Source of the DNA: Gammaproteobacteria bacterium
GTDB lineage: Bacteria > Pseudomonadota > Gammaproteobacteria > 21-64-14
Assembly (NCBI GenBank): GCA_027013145.1
Contig: JALUXX010000012.1
Coordinates: 1-64,000 of the forward strand
Length of the DNA: 64,000 nt
Direction: 5' to 3'
The position numbers were made by a program, and so were the translations under genes. The notes below the pieces were generated by a model that was not told the origin of the DNA, did not search any database, and saw only the letters and a list, made by a program, of their open reading frames with translations. Below are positions 6,896 to 14,793 of the stretch, piece after piece. The stretch's first letter is position 1. Each line of letters starts with the position of its first letter.

Positions 6896-8776
6896 ATGAA
6901 CCGCATCCTGGCCCGGCTGCGCAGCCGCGTGGCGGCGGTGGTGCACGATCTGGCGATGATCCCGCTGGCGTGGCTCGGGGCCTACTGGCTGCGCTTCAAT
7001 CTCGAGTCCGTGCCGGAGCCGTTCCTGCGCCATGCGCTCTACGCGCTGCCGGTGGTGTTCGTGGTGCAGGCGGGGTTCTTCTGGTACTTCGGGCTCTACC
7101 GCGGGGTGTGGCGGTTCGCCTCGCTGCCGGATCTCGTGCGCATCGGCTGGGCGGTGTCGATGGGTATGCTGGTCTCGGCCGTGCTCATCTTCTTCCTCAT
7201 GCGTCTTCAGAGCGTGCCGCGCTCGGTGTTCCCGCTCTATGCGCTGCTGCTCGGCACGCTGCTCGGCGGCCCGCGGCTGCTGTATCGCTGGCTCAAGGAC
7301 CGCAGGCTCTACACGCAGGCAGGCAGGCGGGTGCTGATCGTCGGCGCGGGCCGGGCGGGGGAGATGCTCGCGCGCGAGATGCTGCGGGCGCCCGAGCATA
7401 CCTATGAGCCCGTGGGGTTCGTGGACGACGACCCCGCGCGCCGGGGCAGCGAGATCCACGGCGTGCGCGTGCTCGGGGATTGCGAGGCGATCCCGGAACT
7501 CGTGGTGCGCCACGGCGTGGAGTCCATCGTGGTGGCGATGCCCTCGGCCACCGCGCGTCAGATGCGTCGCGTCGTGGATCTGTGCGCCGGGGCCGGGGTG
7601 CCGGTGCGGACGCTGCCCCCGATGGATGCGGTGGTGTCGGGACGGGCGGCGCTGGGGGAACTGCGCGAGGTGGCCATTGAGGATTTGCTCGGGCGCGAGC
7701 CCGTGGCGCTCGACTGGGCGGCGCTGCACGAGGGGCTCTCGGGGAAGATGGTGCTGGTCACCGGCGGCGGGGGGTCGATCGGCGCGGAACTGTGCCACCA
7801 GATCGCGCGTCTGGGACCGGCGGCGATCGCGGTGCTGGAGCAGGGCGAGTTCAATCTCTACGACGTGGAGATGAAGCTGCGCGAGCGGTACCCGGCGCTG
7901 CAGATCCACCCCTGCCTGGGCGACGTCACGGACCGCGTCGCGGTCGAGCACCTGATGCAGGGCCTGCGCCCCGATGTGGTATTCCACGCGGCGGCCTACA
8001 AGCACGTCCCCATGCTCGAGGGGCAGACGCGCGAGGCGGTGCGCAACAACGTGCTCGGCACGCGGGTGATGGCGCAGGCGGCCCACCGGCACGGTTGCGA
8101 GGCCTTCGTGCTGATCTCCACGGACAAGGCGGTCAATCCGGCCAACGTCATGGGCGCGACCAAGCGGGCGGCGGAGATGATCTGCCAGGGGCTCGCGCAG
8201 CAGTCGACGACGCGTTTCATCACCGTGCGTTTCGGCAACGTGCTCGGCTCGGCCGGGAGTGTAGTGCCGCTGTTCCGCCGCCAGATCGAGGCCGGCGGGC
8301 CGGTGACGGTGACGCACCCGGAGGTCACGCGCTATTTCATGACCATCCCCGAGGCGTGCCAGCTCATCCTGCAGGCGGCGGTGATGGGGAAGGGCGGGGA
8401 GATCTTCGTGCTCAACATGGGCGAGCCGGTCATGATCCGCTATCTGGCCGAGCAGATGATCCGGCTGAGCGGGCGCGAGCCGCACGAGGAGATCGCGATC
8501 ACTTACACCGGTCTGCGGCCGGGCGAGAAGCTCTACGAGGAGCTGTTCCACGACCAGGAGAACCTGCTGCCGACGGCCCATGCGCAGATCCTGCTGGCGC
8601 GCGCACGCCGCGCCGAGTGGTCGCAGCTCTCCGCGGGGCTCGAGGAGCTGGAGCGGGCGTGCGCGGAGTACGACGAGAAGCGGGTGGACGCGCTGCTGCG
8701 CGCGCTCGTGCCCGAGTTCGGCGCGCCCGGACGCGCGCCGGACAACGTCGTCCAATTGAACCGCGCGCCGGCGTAG
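6896..8776 (+). CDS. wbpM: WbpM/PglF-type membrane UDP-sugar 4,6-dehydratase
   Basis: A 626-residue protein. About four N-terminal membrane helices precede a CoA-binding-like Rossmann domain (RRVLIVGAGRAGEMLAREM, near 140-160). A second, catalytic SDR domain starts near residue 283 (VLVTGGGGSIGAELCHQI). The active site reads ISTDKAVNPANVMGATKR: Met replaces the Tyr of YxxxK, as in WbpM itself. This family converts UDP-GlcNAc to its 4-keto-6-deoxy derivative for O-antigen or glycoprotein sugars. Its natural partner is the WbpL-like transferase at 1216. The TAG stop lies inside the first unit of a REP array, so an upstream unit may have supplied the present C-terminus. Confidence 0.92.
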   Translation: MNRILARLRSRVAAVVHDLAMIPLAWLGAYWLRFNLESVPEPFLRHALYALPVVFVVQAGFFWYFGLYRGVWRFASLPDLVRIGWAVSMGMLVSAVLIFFLMRLQSVPRSVFPLYALLLGTLLGGPRLLYRWLKDRRLYTQAGRRVLIVGAGRAGEMLAREMLRAPEHTYEPVGFVDDDPARRGSEIHGVRVLGDCEAIPELVVRHGVESIVVAMPSATARQMRRVVDLCAGAGVPVRTLPPMDAVVSGRAALGELREVAIEDLLGREPVALDWAALHEGLSGKMVLVTGGGGSIGAELCHQIARLGPAAIAVLEQGEFNLYDVEMKLRERYPALQIHPCLGDVTDRVAVEHLMQGLRPDVVFHAAAYKHVPMLEGQTREAVRNNVLGTRVMAQAAHRHGCEAFVLISTDKAVNPANVMGATKRAAEMICQGLAQQSTTRFITVRFGNVLGSAGSVVPLFRRQIEAGGPVTVTHPEVTRYFMTIPEACQLILQAAVMGKGGEIFVLNMGEPVMIRYLAEQMIRLSGREPHEEIAITYTGLRPGEKLYEELFHDQENLLPTAHAQILLARARRAEWSQLSAGLEELERACAEYDEKRVDALLRALVPEFGAPGRAPDNVVQLNRAPA

Positions 8777-9360
8777 GGTCGGGCTTGCCCGGTCGTGGCC
8801 GTGGCCGTGGCCGTGGGCCGGTCTGACGTCGTTCGGATCGGGCGCCGTCGGCGGGGCAAGCCCCGCCCTACCGGTGCCCGGGTCGGCCTGGGAGGTGGGG
8901 TAGGGCCGGGCTTGCCCGGTCGACGTCGTCGACCGGAATGGCGTCGTTTGGATCGGGCGTCGTCGGCGGGGCAAGCCCCGCCCTACCGGTGCCCGGGTCG
9001 GCGTGGGAGGTGGGGTAGGGCCGGGCTTGCCCGGCCGTGGCCGTGGACCGGTCTGACGTCGTTCGGATCGGGTGTCGTCGACGGGGCAAGCCCCGCCCTA
9101 CGGGTGCCCGGGTCGGCGTGGGAGGTGGGGTAGGGCCGGGCTTGCCCGGCCGACGTCGTCGACCGGAATGGCGTCGTTCGGATCGGGCGCCGTCGGCGGG
9201 GCAAGCCCCGCCCTACGAGGCCGATGCTGTGGTCCGGTCTGATGTCGTTTCGGATCGGGCGTCGTCGGCGGGCCGAGGCCCGCCCGACGGAGCCGGCGAC
9301 GTGGATCGGGCAGATGTCGTTTCGATCCGGCGCCGTGGCGGGCCGAGGTCCGCCCTACGG
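8773..9360. repeat. Periodic BIME-like array of inverted REP palindromes
   Basis: Ten palindromic units alternate in orientation: forward GTAGGGC(C/T)GGGCTTGCCCGG-type units near 8773, 8900, 9015 and 9130, and reverse GGCGGGGCAAGCCCCGCC-type units near 8850, 8965, 9081 and 9195, with two degenerate reverse units near 9267 and 9337. Forward units 8900, 9015 and 9130 are spaced exactly 115 bp. Each 115-bp block also carries a conserved linker (GACGTCGT... GGATCGGG and GGTGCCCGGGTCGGCGTG). The first interval is longer because of a GTGGCC-type microrepeat. No gene is supported here; frames read through it encode only repetitive peptides. Confidence 0.9.
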
Positions 9361-9393
9361 GTGCCGCGATCGGCGTGTGGGTACGCTCGGCGC

Positions 9394-9720
9394 TTATCGC
9401 AACAGCCGTCGCTGCAGCAGTGTCTGCAGGTCCCGGCGGCCGTCCAGCACGCAGTGGATGTCGACGTTGCGGCCGGTGACTTGGTAGATCACGCGGTACG
9501 GCTTGAAATGGACCTCGAGGTAGGTGGTCACCCCGATGCGATCGAGTTCCGGCGGCACATGGCCGCGGTCGGGTAGCTCGGCGAGACTCAGGCAGAGGTG
9601 TTCGAGTCGATCGAGGACGTGATGCGCGTTCTGCGCCGAGTCGTTGGCTGCGACGTATGTGTAGATGTCGATCAGGTCCCGTTCGGCGTCCTCGACGACC
9701 CGGACACGGTAACGCTTCAC
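9394..9720 (-). CDS. RelE/ParE-family toxin
   Basis: A 108-residue RelE/ParE-superfamily toxin. KRYRVRVVEDAERDLIDIY is the typical first helix-strand unit, and HFKPYRVIYQVTGRNVDIHC is the conserved arginine-containing core, followed by LDGRRDLQTLLQRRL. Members inhibit translation or gyrase; the sequence alone does not decide which. The GTG start overlaps the stop of the Phd-type antitoxin gene (GTGA), so the two are translationally coupled. The longer-than-usual spacing motif CLSLAELPDRGHVPPEL matches the ParE/RelE subgroup that pairs with Phd/YefM antitoxins. It looks complete. Confidence 0.88.
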   Translation of the reverse strand: MKRYRVRVVEDAERDLIDIYTYVAANDSAQNAHHVLDRLEHLCLSLAELPDRGHVPPELDRIGVTTYLEVHFKPYRVIYQVTGRNVDIHCVLDGRRDLQTLLQRRLLR

Positions 9721-9998
9721 CCGCTCCGTTTCCTGATGCGGCGGCGCACGTCGGCAAAGGCCTTTCTGGCGGGTTTGGTGCGGCCGTGCGCCAGGCTCCC
9801 GGAACTCTGGGCCAGCATCTTGAGCAGTGCCAGGGACTCCTGGGTCTGCTCGTAGTCGGTGATGTCCTGCAGCACGGCCCTGGCTTCCCCGTGCTGGGTG
9901 ATGACGATCGGCTGGCGGCCCTCCGCGACGCCACGTATCGCTTCAGCCGTGTGGCTCTTGAGGTAGCTGATCGGTTTTACGCATTCGCTGAGTTTCAT
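9717..9998 (-). CDS. Phd/YefM-type antitoxin
   Basis: A 93-residue antitoxin. KLSECVKPISYLKSHTAEAI followed by VITQHGEARAVLQDITDYEQ is the Phd/YefM DNA-binding core that represses its own operon. The C-terminal part (SLALLKMLAQ and beyond) is the flexible toxin-binding segment. The ATG at 9998 is chosen because the core begins directly after it; the upstream extension of about 20 residues is basic and unrelated. Toxin and antitoxin lie between the REP array and galU, oriented away from galU. Confidence 0.88.
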   Translation of the reverse strand: MKLSECVKPISYLKSHTAEAIRGVAEGRQPIVITQHGEARAVLQDITDYEQTQESLALLKMLAQSSGSLAHGRTKPARKAFADVRRRIRKRSG

Positions 9999-10440
9999 GC
10001 CGAATCGTACCCGGGTCCGAATGGTCCCAAAGATAGACCTTTTTTGGGGCCGGCGCAAAGGCCGCCGAGGGGCCCCGCGGACCAGGCCCGCACTTGTCCG
10101 GCGGTCGTTGCGGCATGCGTCGGCGAGGCATGAATATCCGCATCAAATGTTGTAGAGTTGCGGCGCGGAAGGACCCCGCCGCGATCGGCATCACGGCCGG
10201 TATCGACGGCCGGCCGCAGGCCGGGAGAGGTCCCGGCGGCCGCTTCGCTCCGGAGCCCTCCCTTGAGCGCGGGGGAGGGAAAAGCGGGGTTTGCGTGCCG
10301 GCGAGGGGTGGGAATGGCGGCAGGCCGGACCGAGATGGCCAGGAGGAGCAGATGACAGGATGCGAGACGGGCGTGATCGTGTGTGCCCGGCACCGGAGTG
10401 AGGTGTCCTGCGGGGCGATTCGGCCGGGTCGGGTGCCCCG
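9999..10440. other. Intergenic region between the Phd/RelE pair and galU
   Basis: About 440 bp without a supported gene. It contains an imperfect hairpin near 10257-10281 (CCCTCCC and GGGAGGG arms), which resembles a common GC-rich dispersed repeat. It must hold the divergent promoters of the antitoxin and of galU, but no strong -35/-10 pair stands out. The short stretch directly upstream of galU has no clear Shine-Dalgarno sequence. Confidence 0.5.
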
Positions 10441-11313
10441 ATGAGCGTGGGCGCGATCACCAAGGCGGTGTTTCCGGTGGCCGGGATGGGGACGCGGTTC
10501 CTGCCGGTGACCAAGGCGACGCCGAAGGAGATGTTGCCGATCGTCGACAAGCCGCTGATCCAGTATGCGGCGGAAGAGGCGGTGGCGGCCGGCGTGCGCG
10601 AGCTGATCTTCGTCACCAGCAGCAGCAAGCGGGCGATCGAGGATCACTTCGACAAGAACTACGAGTTGGAGTCGGAGCTGGAGAAGCGCGGCAAGCGGGA
10701 GCTGCTCGAGATCGTGCAGGGCGTGGTCCCGGAGGGGGTGTCGTGCGTGTACGTGCGCCAGCCCGAGGCCCTCGGTCTGGGGCACGCGGTGCTGTGCGCG
10801 CGGCCGGTGGTCGGGAAGGATCCCTTCGCGGTGATCCTCGCCGACGACCTCATCGACGGCGGCGCGGATCCGTGCCTCGCACAGATGTCGCGCCTGCACG
10901 CCGAGCACGGTTGCAGCGTGTTGGGCGTGGAGGAGGTCCCGGCCGCGGATACCGACAAGTACGGGATCGTCGACACGGAAGACGCGGGCGAGCGGATCGG
11001 GCGGCTGCGCAGCATCGTGGAGAAGCCACGCCCGGCCGAGGCCCCGTCGCGCCTCGCCGTGGTGGGGCGCTACATTCTCACGCCGCGTATCTTCGATCTG
11101 CTCGCGGCGACCCCGCGCGGGGCCGGCGGGGAGATCCAGTTGACCGACGCCATCGCGCGATTGCTGGAATCGGAAACGGTGCTGGCCTACCGCTTCCACG
11201 GGCGGCGCTACGACTGCGGCAGCAAGCTCGGTTATCTTCAGGCGACCGTCGAATACGCGCGCAAGCACCCGGAACTCGGTCCGGGCTTCGAGGCCTACCT
11301 CAAGGGCGTGTGA
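10441..11313 (+). CDS. galU: UTP-glucose-1-phosphate uridylyltransferase
   Basis: A 290-residue nucleotidyltransferase that makes UDP-glucose, the donor for polysaccharide, LPS core and osmolyte synthesis. The GalU signature is clear: [19 protein letters not shown] with the nucleotide-binding loop, then [30 protein letters not shown] and an acidic metal site in [29 protein letters not shown] segment near the end is also typical. Length matches bacterial GalU. Placement near the wbp-type genes fits supply of nucleotide sugars. It is followed by a dispersed palindromic repeat pair rather than by an obvious terminator. Confidence 0.96.
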   Translation: MSVGAITKAVFPVAGMGTRFLPVTKATPKEMLPIVDKPLIQYAAEEAVAAGVRELIFVTSSSKRAIEDHFDKNYELESELEKRGKRELLEIVQGVVPEGVSCVYVRQPEALGLGHAVLCARPVVGKDPFAVILADDLIDGGADPCLAQMSRLHAEHGCSVLGVEEVPAADTDKYGIVDTEDAGERIGRLRSIVEKPRPAEAPSRLAVVGRYILTPRIFDLLAATPRGAGGEIQLTDAIARLLESETVLAYRFHGRRYDCGSKLGYLQATVEYARKHPELGPGFEAYLKGV

Positions 11314-11322
11314 CGGCCTCGT

Positions 11323-11425
11323 CCCCGGATTGCGCTGCGCTTCATCCGGGCTACATGAAACACCCCCGGATTGCGGCACATGCCTGTTCGTAGCCCGGAT
11401 GCAGGCCGTAGGCCGGAATCCGGGG
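11323..11425. repeat. Second family of dispersed palindromes, inverted pair
   Basis: Two copies of a different repeat face each other: one at 11323-11354 (CCCCGGATTGCGCTGCGC then TTCATCCGGGCTAC) and one at 11390-11425 (GTAGCCCGGATG ... CCGGAATCCGGGG), with a partial copy between. This resembles a REP common in gammaproteobacteria. It lies between the end of galU and the end of the convergent motB-like gene and may act in 3'-end formation or stability. Confidence 0.75.
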
Positions 11426-11454
11426 TGGCTTACGCGCGGAGAGGTCGTTTTAGC

Positions 11455-12561
11455 TCACTTCCTGCAATTTCCGGAGGATTCGCACGGACCCTTCGACGAA
11501 GACCTCGCGATCGGTGCGGAGCGATGGAGGTGGAGTACCAGCGTGACGCGCCGATTTTGGGCACGCCCGACGGGGGTGGCGTTGCTTGCGCGCGGGCGGG
11601 TGTCGCCGTAGCCGACGGCGCTGAGGCGGTCGGGGGCCACGCCGCGGGCGATCAGGTAGCGCGCGACGGTGGTGGCGCGGGCGGTGGAGAGTTCCCAGTT
11701 GCTCGGATAGCGCGCGGTGTGGATGGGGGTGTCGTCGGTATAGCCTTGCACGGAGACCGCGTAGCGGTTTCGTGCGAGCAGCGCCGCGATGCGGTCGAGC
11801 ACGGCGCGCCCGGCGGGGGAGAGTTGCGCGTCGCCGGCGGGGTAGAGGAGGTCGTCGGTGAGGATCAGGTTGATCGCGCCGGGGGTGCGCACGATCTGCA
11901 CCTGATGGCGCAGGTCCTGCGGGAGGATGATCGGGGCCGGATGTGCGGCCGGCGCCGCGGCATGCGACGCGCGTGCGGGAACCGGTTGCGGGCGCGTCGG
12001 CGAGTGCGAGGACGTGCTATCGACCCGGGCCGACGGGGCCGGGGTGACGGCGGTCTGCACGGGGGCCGGCGCCAAGGGGACGCGCGGCGCCGGCGCGGGG
12101 CGCAGGATCAACGGGGCCGCGTGGGGCGGTTGCCAATCGAGCGCGGGAACGACGCGGGCCGGGGGCGTCGGCGCGTGGGTGCGTTTCGCGGCGCGGTGGA
12201 CCGGAGCGGGGGCCTTGGGCACCACCCGTGGATTGACGGGCGCGGGCCGGACCGGAGCCGGCGGCGGCGCGGCGTGCGGGCGGGGCCGGGCGACCGAATG
12301 GGCGGGCGCCTGTGCCTTGGGCGGCGCGGCGGCCGCCGGTCGGACCGGCAACGCGCGGGCCGGGTGCGGCTTCGGCGCGGGTACGCGGCTGTAGGCGAAG
12401 AGCAGCACGAACACCGTGAGCAGCAGCATCACGAGGTCGGCGAAGCTCAGCAGCCAGACCGCGTCGCCGTCCTCCTTGACGGGCTCGATCGGCAGCGCCA
12501 CAGTGCCCGGCGCGACCGCCGCCACGCGCGGGCGCGCGGGGGTTCGCCACTCAGGCCGCAT
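11455..12561 (-). CDS. motB: MotB-like stator protein with OmpA-type peptidoglycan-binding domain
   Basis: A 368-residue protein. A single membrane helix near 32-58 (WLLSFADLVMLLLTVFVLLF) contains the Asp that carries protons or sodium ions in MotB/PomB. A long Pro/Ala/Arg-rich linker follows (about residues 60-215). The C-terminal OmpA-like domain (VSVQGYTDDTPIHTARYPSN, then WELSTARATTVARYL and NRRVTLVL) anchors the stator to peptidoglycan. It overlaps the upstream motA-like gene by 11 bp. The linker, over 150 residues, is much longer than in ordinary MotB. No other flagellar gene is in the window, so a role in flagellar rotation or another cell-envelope motor is inferred. Confidence 0.85.
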   Translation of the reverse strand: MRPEWRTPARPRVAAVAPGTVALPIEPVKEDGDAVWLLSFADLVMLLLTVFVLLFAYSRVPAPKPHPARALPVRPAAAAPPKAQAPAHSVARPRPHAAPPPAPVRPAPVNPRVVPKAPAPVHRAAKRTHAPTPPARVVPALDWQPPHAAPLILRPAPAPRVPLAPAPVQTAVTPAPSARVDSTSSHSPTRPQPVPARASHAAAPAAHPAPIILPQDLRHQVQIVRTPGAINLILTDDLLYPAGDAQLSPAGRAVLDRIAALLARNRYAVSVQGYTDDTPIHTARYPSNWELSTARATTVARYLIARGVAPDRLSAVGYGDTRPRASNATPVGRAQNRRVTLVLHLHRSAPIARSSSKGPCESSGNCRK

Positions 12562-13363
12562 GCGCCAATCCGGCCGTGGCCGGCGCCGCGGGCGCCTGCT
12601 GCACCATGCAGGCGGTGAGGGTGTCGCGGATGATGAACGGGTGGCGGCGCTGGTGCAGCAGGACGATCCCCTCCAGCACCACGTTCATGATCACCGCACG
12701 CTGCTGGTTGCAGCGTTCCATCTTGATCGCCAGCGGCTTGAAGACGAGGTTGGCGAGCACGATGCCGTAGAGGGTCGTGACCAGGGCGAACGACATCCCC
12801 GCGCCGATCTGCGCGAGGCCCGCGTGCCCGAGGCTCCCGAGGATCTGGGTGAGACCGAACAGCGTCCCGAGCATGCCGAACGCGGGCGCGAACGAGGCCA
12901 TGGTGCGCAGGATCTGGGCGTCGGCCTGCTCGCGGGTGCGGGCGCCGGCCGCGCGCCACTGCATGACCTTGACGACCTCGTCGAGGGGTTCGCGGTCGAT
13001 GACCATCTGCGCGCCGCTGCGCAGCAGCGGGTCGCGGACCTGCTCCAGGACGCGCTCGGCCGCCGGCAGGTTGCCGTTGCGGTACCAGTGGGCGAGTTCC
13101 AGGAGCTGGCGGATCTGCGTGTCGGCGTTGACCTCCGGATCGTGCAGCAGCCCGCGCAGGGAGCGCGCCACGCGCGCCACGTCCCCGATCGGGCGGCTCA
13201 CCAGCGTGGCGGCCAGGGTCCCTCCCAAGACCATCAGCAGGCCGGGCAGGTTGATCAGCACGCCGAAGCGCTGGTGGGAGAACAGCGCCGCGGCGGTGAG
13301 GATGAAGGCCCCGCCCAGCAGGCCGAACAGGGTCGACTGTCGCGTCTTCAGAATCCGGTTCAT
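12551..13363 (-). CDS. motA: MotA/TolQ/ExbB-family proton-channel protein (MotA-like)
   Basis: A 270-residue, four-helix membrane protein: helices near 10-28 and 33-53 (INLPGLLMVLGGTLAATLVS), then a large cytoplasmic loop, then helices in FAPAFGMLGTLFGLTQIL and ALVTTLYGIVLANLVFKPLA. This is the MotA layout, and PGLLMVLGGTLAATLV is the MotA family signature region. It couples ion flow to torque with the MotB-like partner directly downstream. The ATG at 13363 follows a good ribosome-binding tract (GGAGGGACC), so upstream in-frame residues are excluded. Confidence 0.87.
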   Translation of the reverse strand: MNRILKTRQSTLFGLLGGAFILTAAALFSHQRFGVLINLPGLLMVLGGTLAATLVSRPIGDVARVARSLRGLLHDPEVNADTQIRQLLELAHWYRNGNLPAAERVLEQVRDPLLRSGAQMVIDREPLDEVVKVMQWRAAGARTREQADAQILRTMASFAPAFGMLGTLFGLTQILGSLGHAGLAQIGAGMSFALVTTLYGIVLANLVFKPLAIKMERCNQQRAVIMNVVLEGIVLLHQRRHPFIIRDTLTACMVQQAPAAPATAGLAHAA

Positions 13364-13688
13364 AACGGTCCCTCCGTTCCTGCGGGGAGGGAGAGCAAGT
13401 TTCGTACCGGGCCGGCTCCGGGCGTTCCCACCGGAGCCGATCGGCCGTAAAGGGACTTTCGATCCGCAATCGGTGGCGGACATGCCTGACCGGCGGCAAG
13501 AACTTGCCGCTTCGGAAGCCGGCGATTCGCCGGATCATGCCGCCTTTCCGCCCGCAGTGGACCGTCGTCCTGCAGCTGTCGCAGCCCGATTCAAGCAGGG
13601 GGATAGACGCGACGCTAGAGGATTACCAGCAAGGGGATGGCGTGTGGATCGGCAAGGGGTCGCGGTGGATGGCGGCCGGGTAGGGCAC
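13364..13688. other. Divergent intergenic region with an inverted repeat
   Basis: Between motA (minus) and the zinc-ribbon membrane gene (plus) lie about 325 bp. They contain an 8-bp inverted repeat at 13493-13510 (GCGGCAAG and CTTGCCGC arms, 2-bp centre). A GCCGATCG box on the minus strand near 13435 partly resembles a flagellar sigma28 -10 element, but no TAAA -35 is correctly spaced. No gene is supported. Confidence 0.5.
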
Positions 13689-14552
13689 ATGAGCGAAGAC
13701 ACCAGTACCGCAGCGTCGGACGGATCCCAAGCCTCCAGACGATTGACGAGTGTAGACTGGCTGCTGGCCGCCGGAGTCTTCGCAATAAATGGGGTACTGG
13801 TCTACGTTGCAGCTCCCCGTTTCGTATACCTCGATCCGAAATTCGGGCTGGTGGGCGTGATGGGATTGGGGTTTGCGGGTGCCGGCGTGATAACGGCCTG
13901 GTGTCTTTTCTCCTGGCAGGTGCCTGATCTGTCCGAAGGAGGGCTGATCGTGCAAACGGCGCGGATCCTTGGATGGGGACTCATCGGGACGGTACTCGCT
14001 GCGTTGCATCTTCACAGCGGCAGTCGCGGGCCCTGGGGATTGCTGCGACACGGCGTTCCCCCGGGTGGCCACCTCGCACTTGGGGGGCGCGGTCCGGGAT
14101 ACGTCCTGGCTACTTCGATGGCCGCCTACGGACAGCTATGGACTGCGCTTCGGGCGCTCGTCTACCCTTCCGGTGCCCGTCGCAGCCTGAGTACCGGGCC
14201 GAATCGGCGGGCACCGGCCGCGGCTCAGGATCGTCCCGGGTTACCCGGTTCCGCCGTCGCCGAAGCGACGCCTCTCTGTCCGCGATGCGGCGGCGCGGCA
14301 GTGGAGCCGCACCGCAGTTGGAGGACGATCCTGAAGGTCGCCATCGTCGCGATGGTGGCGAGTCCGTATGGAATGTCCGACGAACTGCGCCAGCGGGGGA
14401 CGCGTTGGACGTGCCGTACCTGCGGGCATCATTTCGTCGCCCCGACCGCCCTGCCGATGGATCGATTCGTGCAGCGCCTACGGGCGCGCCTCGGATTGCC
14501 CGTACTCTTGATCCTCCTGGCCGCCGCGCTATTACTGCTCACCCTCGTCTAG
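13689..14552 (+). CDS. Hypothetical membrane protein with a C-terminal zinc ribbon
   Basis: A 287-residue protein that I do not recognise. It has hydrophobic helices near residues 23-41, 52-73, 88-104 and 135-152. A CPRCGGA knuckle near 200 and a CRTCGHH knuckle near 245 form a probable zinc ribbon, interrupted by a short hydrophobic stretch (KVAIVAMVASPYG). A final membrane helix (LPVLLILLAAALLLLTLV) ends the protein. The ATG at 13689 is the first start that fits the membrane segments; a GTG at 13641 is also possible. It stands alone between motAB and hipBA. Function is unknown. Confidence 0.6.
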   Translation: MSEDTSTAASDGSQASRRLTSVDWLLAAGVFAINGVLVYVAAPRFVYLDPKFGLVGVMGLGFAGAGVITAWCLFSWQVPDLSEGGLIVQTARILGWGLIGTVLAALHLHSGSRGPWGLLRHGVPPGGHLALGGRGPGYVLATSMAAYGQLWTALRALVYPSGARRSLSTGPNRRAPAAAQDRPGLPGSAVAEATPLCPRCGGAAVEPHRSWRTILKVAIVAMVASPYGMSDELRQRGTRWTCRTCGHHFVAPTALPMDRFVQRLRARLGLPVLLILLAAALLLLTLV

Positions 14553-14637
14553 ATGTCCTGCAGCTCGGTAGCTAACGCGAACACGGTCGCCGTGCAATGT
14601 GTCACGACTCTCGCACCCTGGCGGCAGATCTTTCCGT

Positions 14638-14793
14638 GAAATATTAAAAAAATATCTAAAATCATTATAATATATAAGTTGATTAATTACGAACATTAAG
14701 ATAAAGCTATCTGGACTCTCGGGATCTTATTATACATATAAAAGTGATCATAAGCTTGCAAACTTAGATATACTAAGTATAAACTTGTATGTT
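14638..14793. other. AT-rich island upstream of hipBA
   Basis: About 155 bp of strongly AT-rich sequence in an otherwise very GC-rich window. It contains runs such as ATTAAAAAAATATC, several TATAAT-like hexamers (e.g. 14666-14671), and the hipB promoter/operator. AT-rich leaders of this kind are typical of horizontally acquired modules and are favoured by H-NS-like silencers. Confidence 0.75.
14756..14783 (+). promoter_or_regulatory. hipBA promoter with a palindromic operator in the spacer
   Basis: TTGCAA (14756-14761) and TATAAA (14778-14783) are 16 bp apart. A perfect palindrome (ACTTAG, five-base centre, CTAAGT; 14762-14778) fills the spacer. A repressor bound there would block RNA polymerase, as expected of HipB autoregulation. 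The transcription start would fall near 14790, four bases before the hipB ATG, so the mRNA would be leaderless or nearly so. Confidence 0.55.

Noticed and set aside
8773-9360. CRISPR array
   Set aside because: The repeats are inverted palindromes with a 115-bp period and conserved linkers, not direct repeats with unique spacers, and no cas gene is present.
8795-9576. Overlapping frames through the REP array on both strands
   Set aside because: They encode only the repeat unit over and over (GQARPY-like peptides).
13364-13480. Flagellar sigma28 promoter before motA
   Set aside because: A GCCGAT box exists, but no TAAA element is correctly spaced.
12777-13688. N-terminal extension of the zinc-ribbon membrane protein
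   Set aside because: This part is antisense to motA and has shadow composition; the membrane protein begins near 13689.
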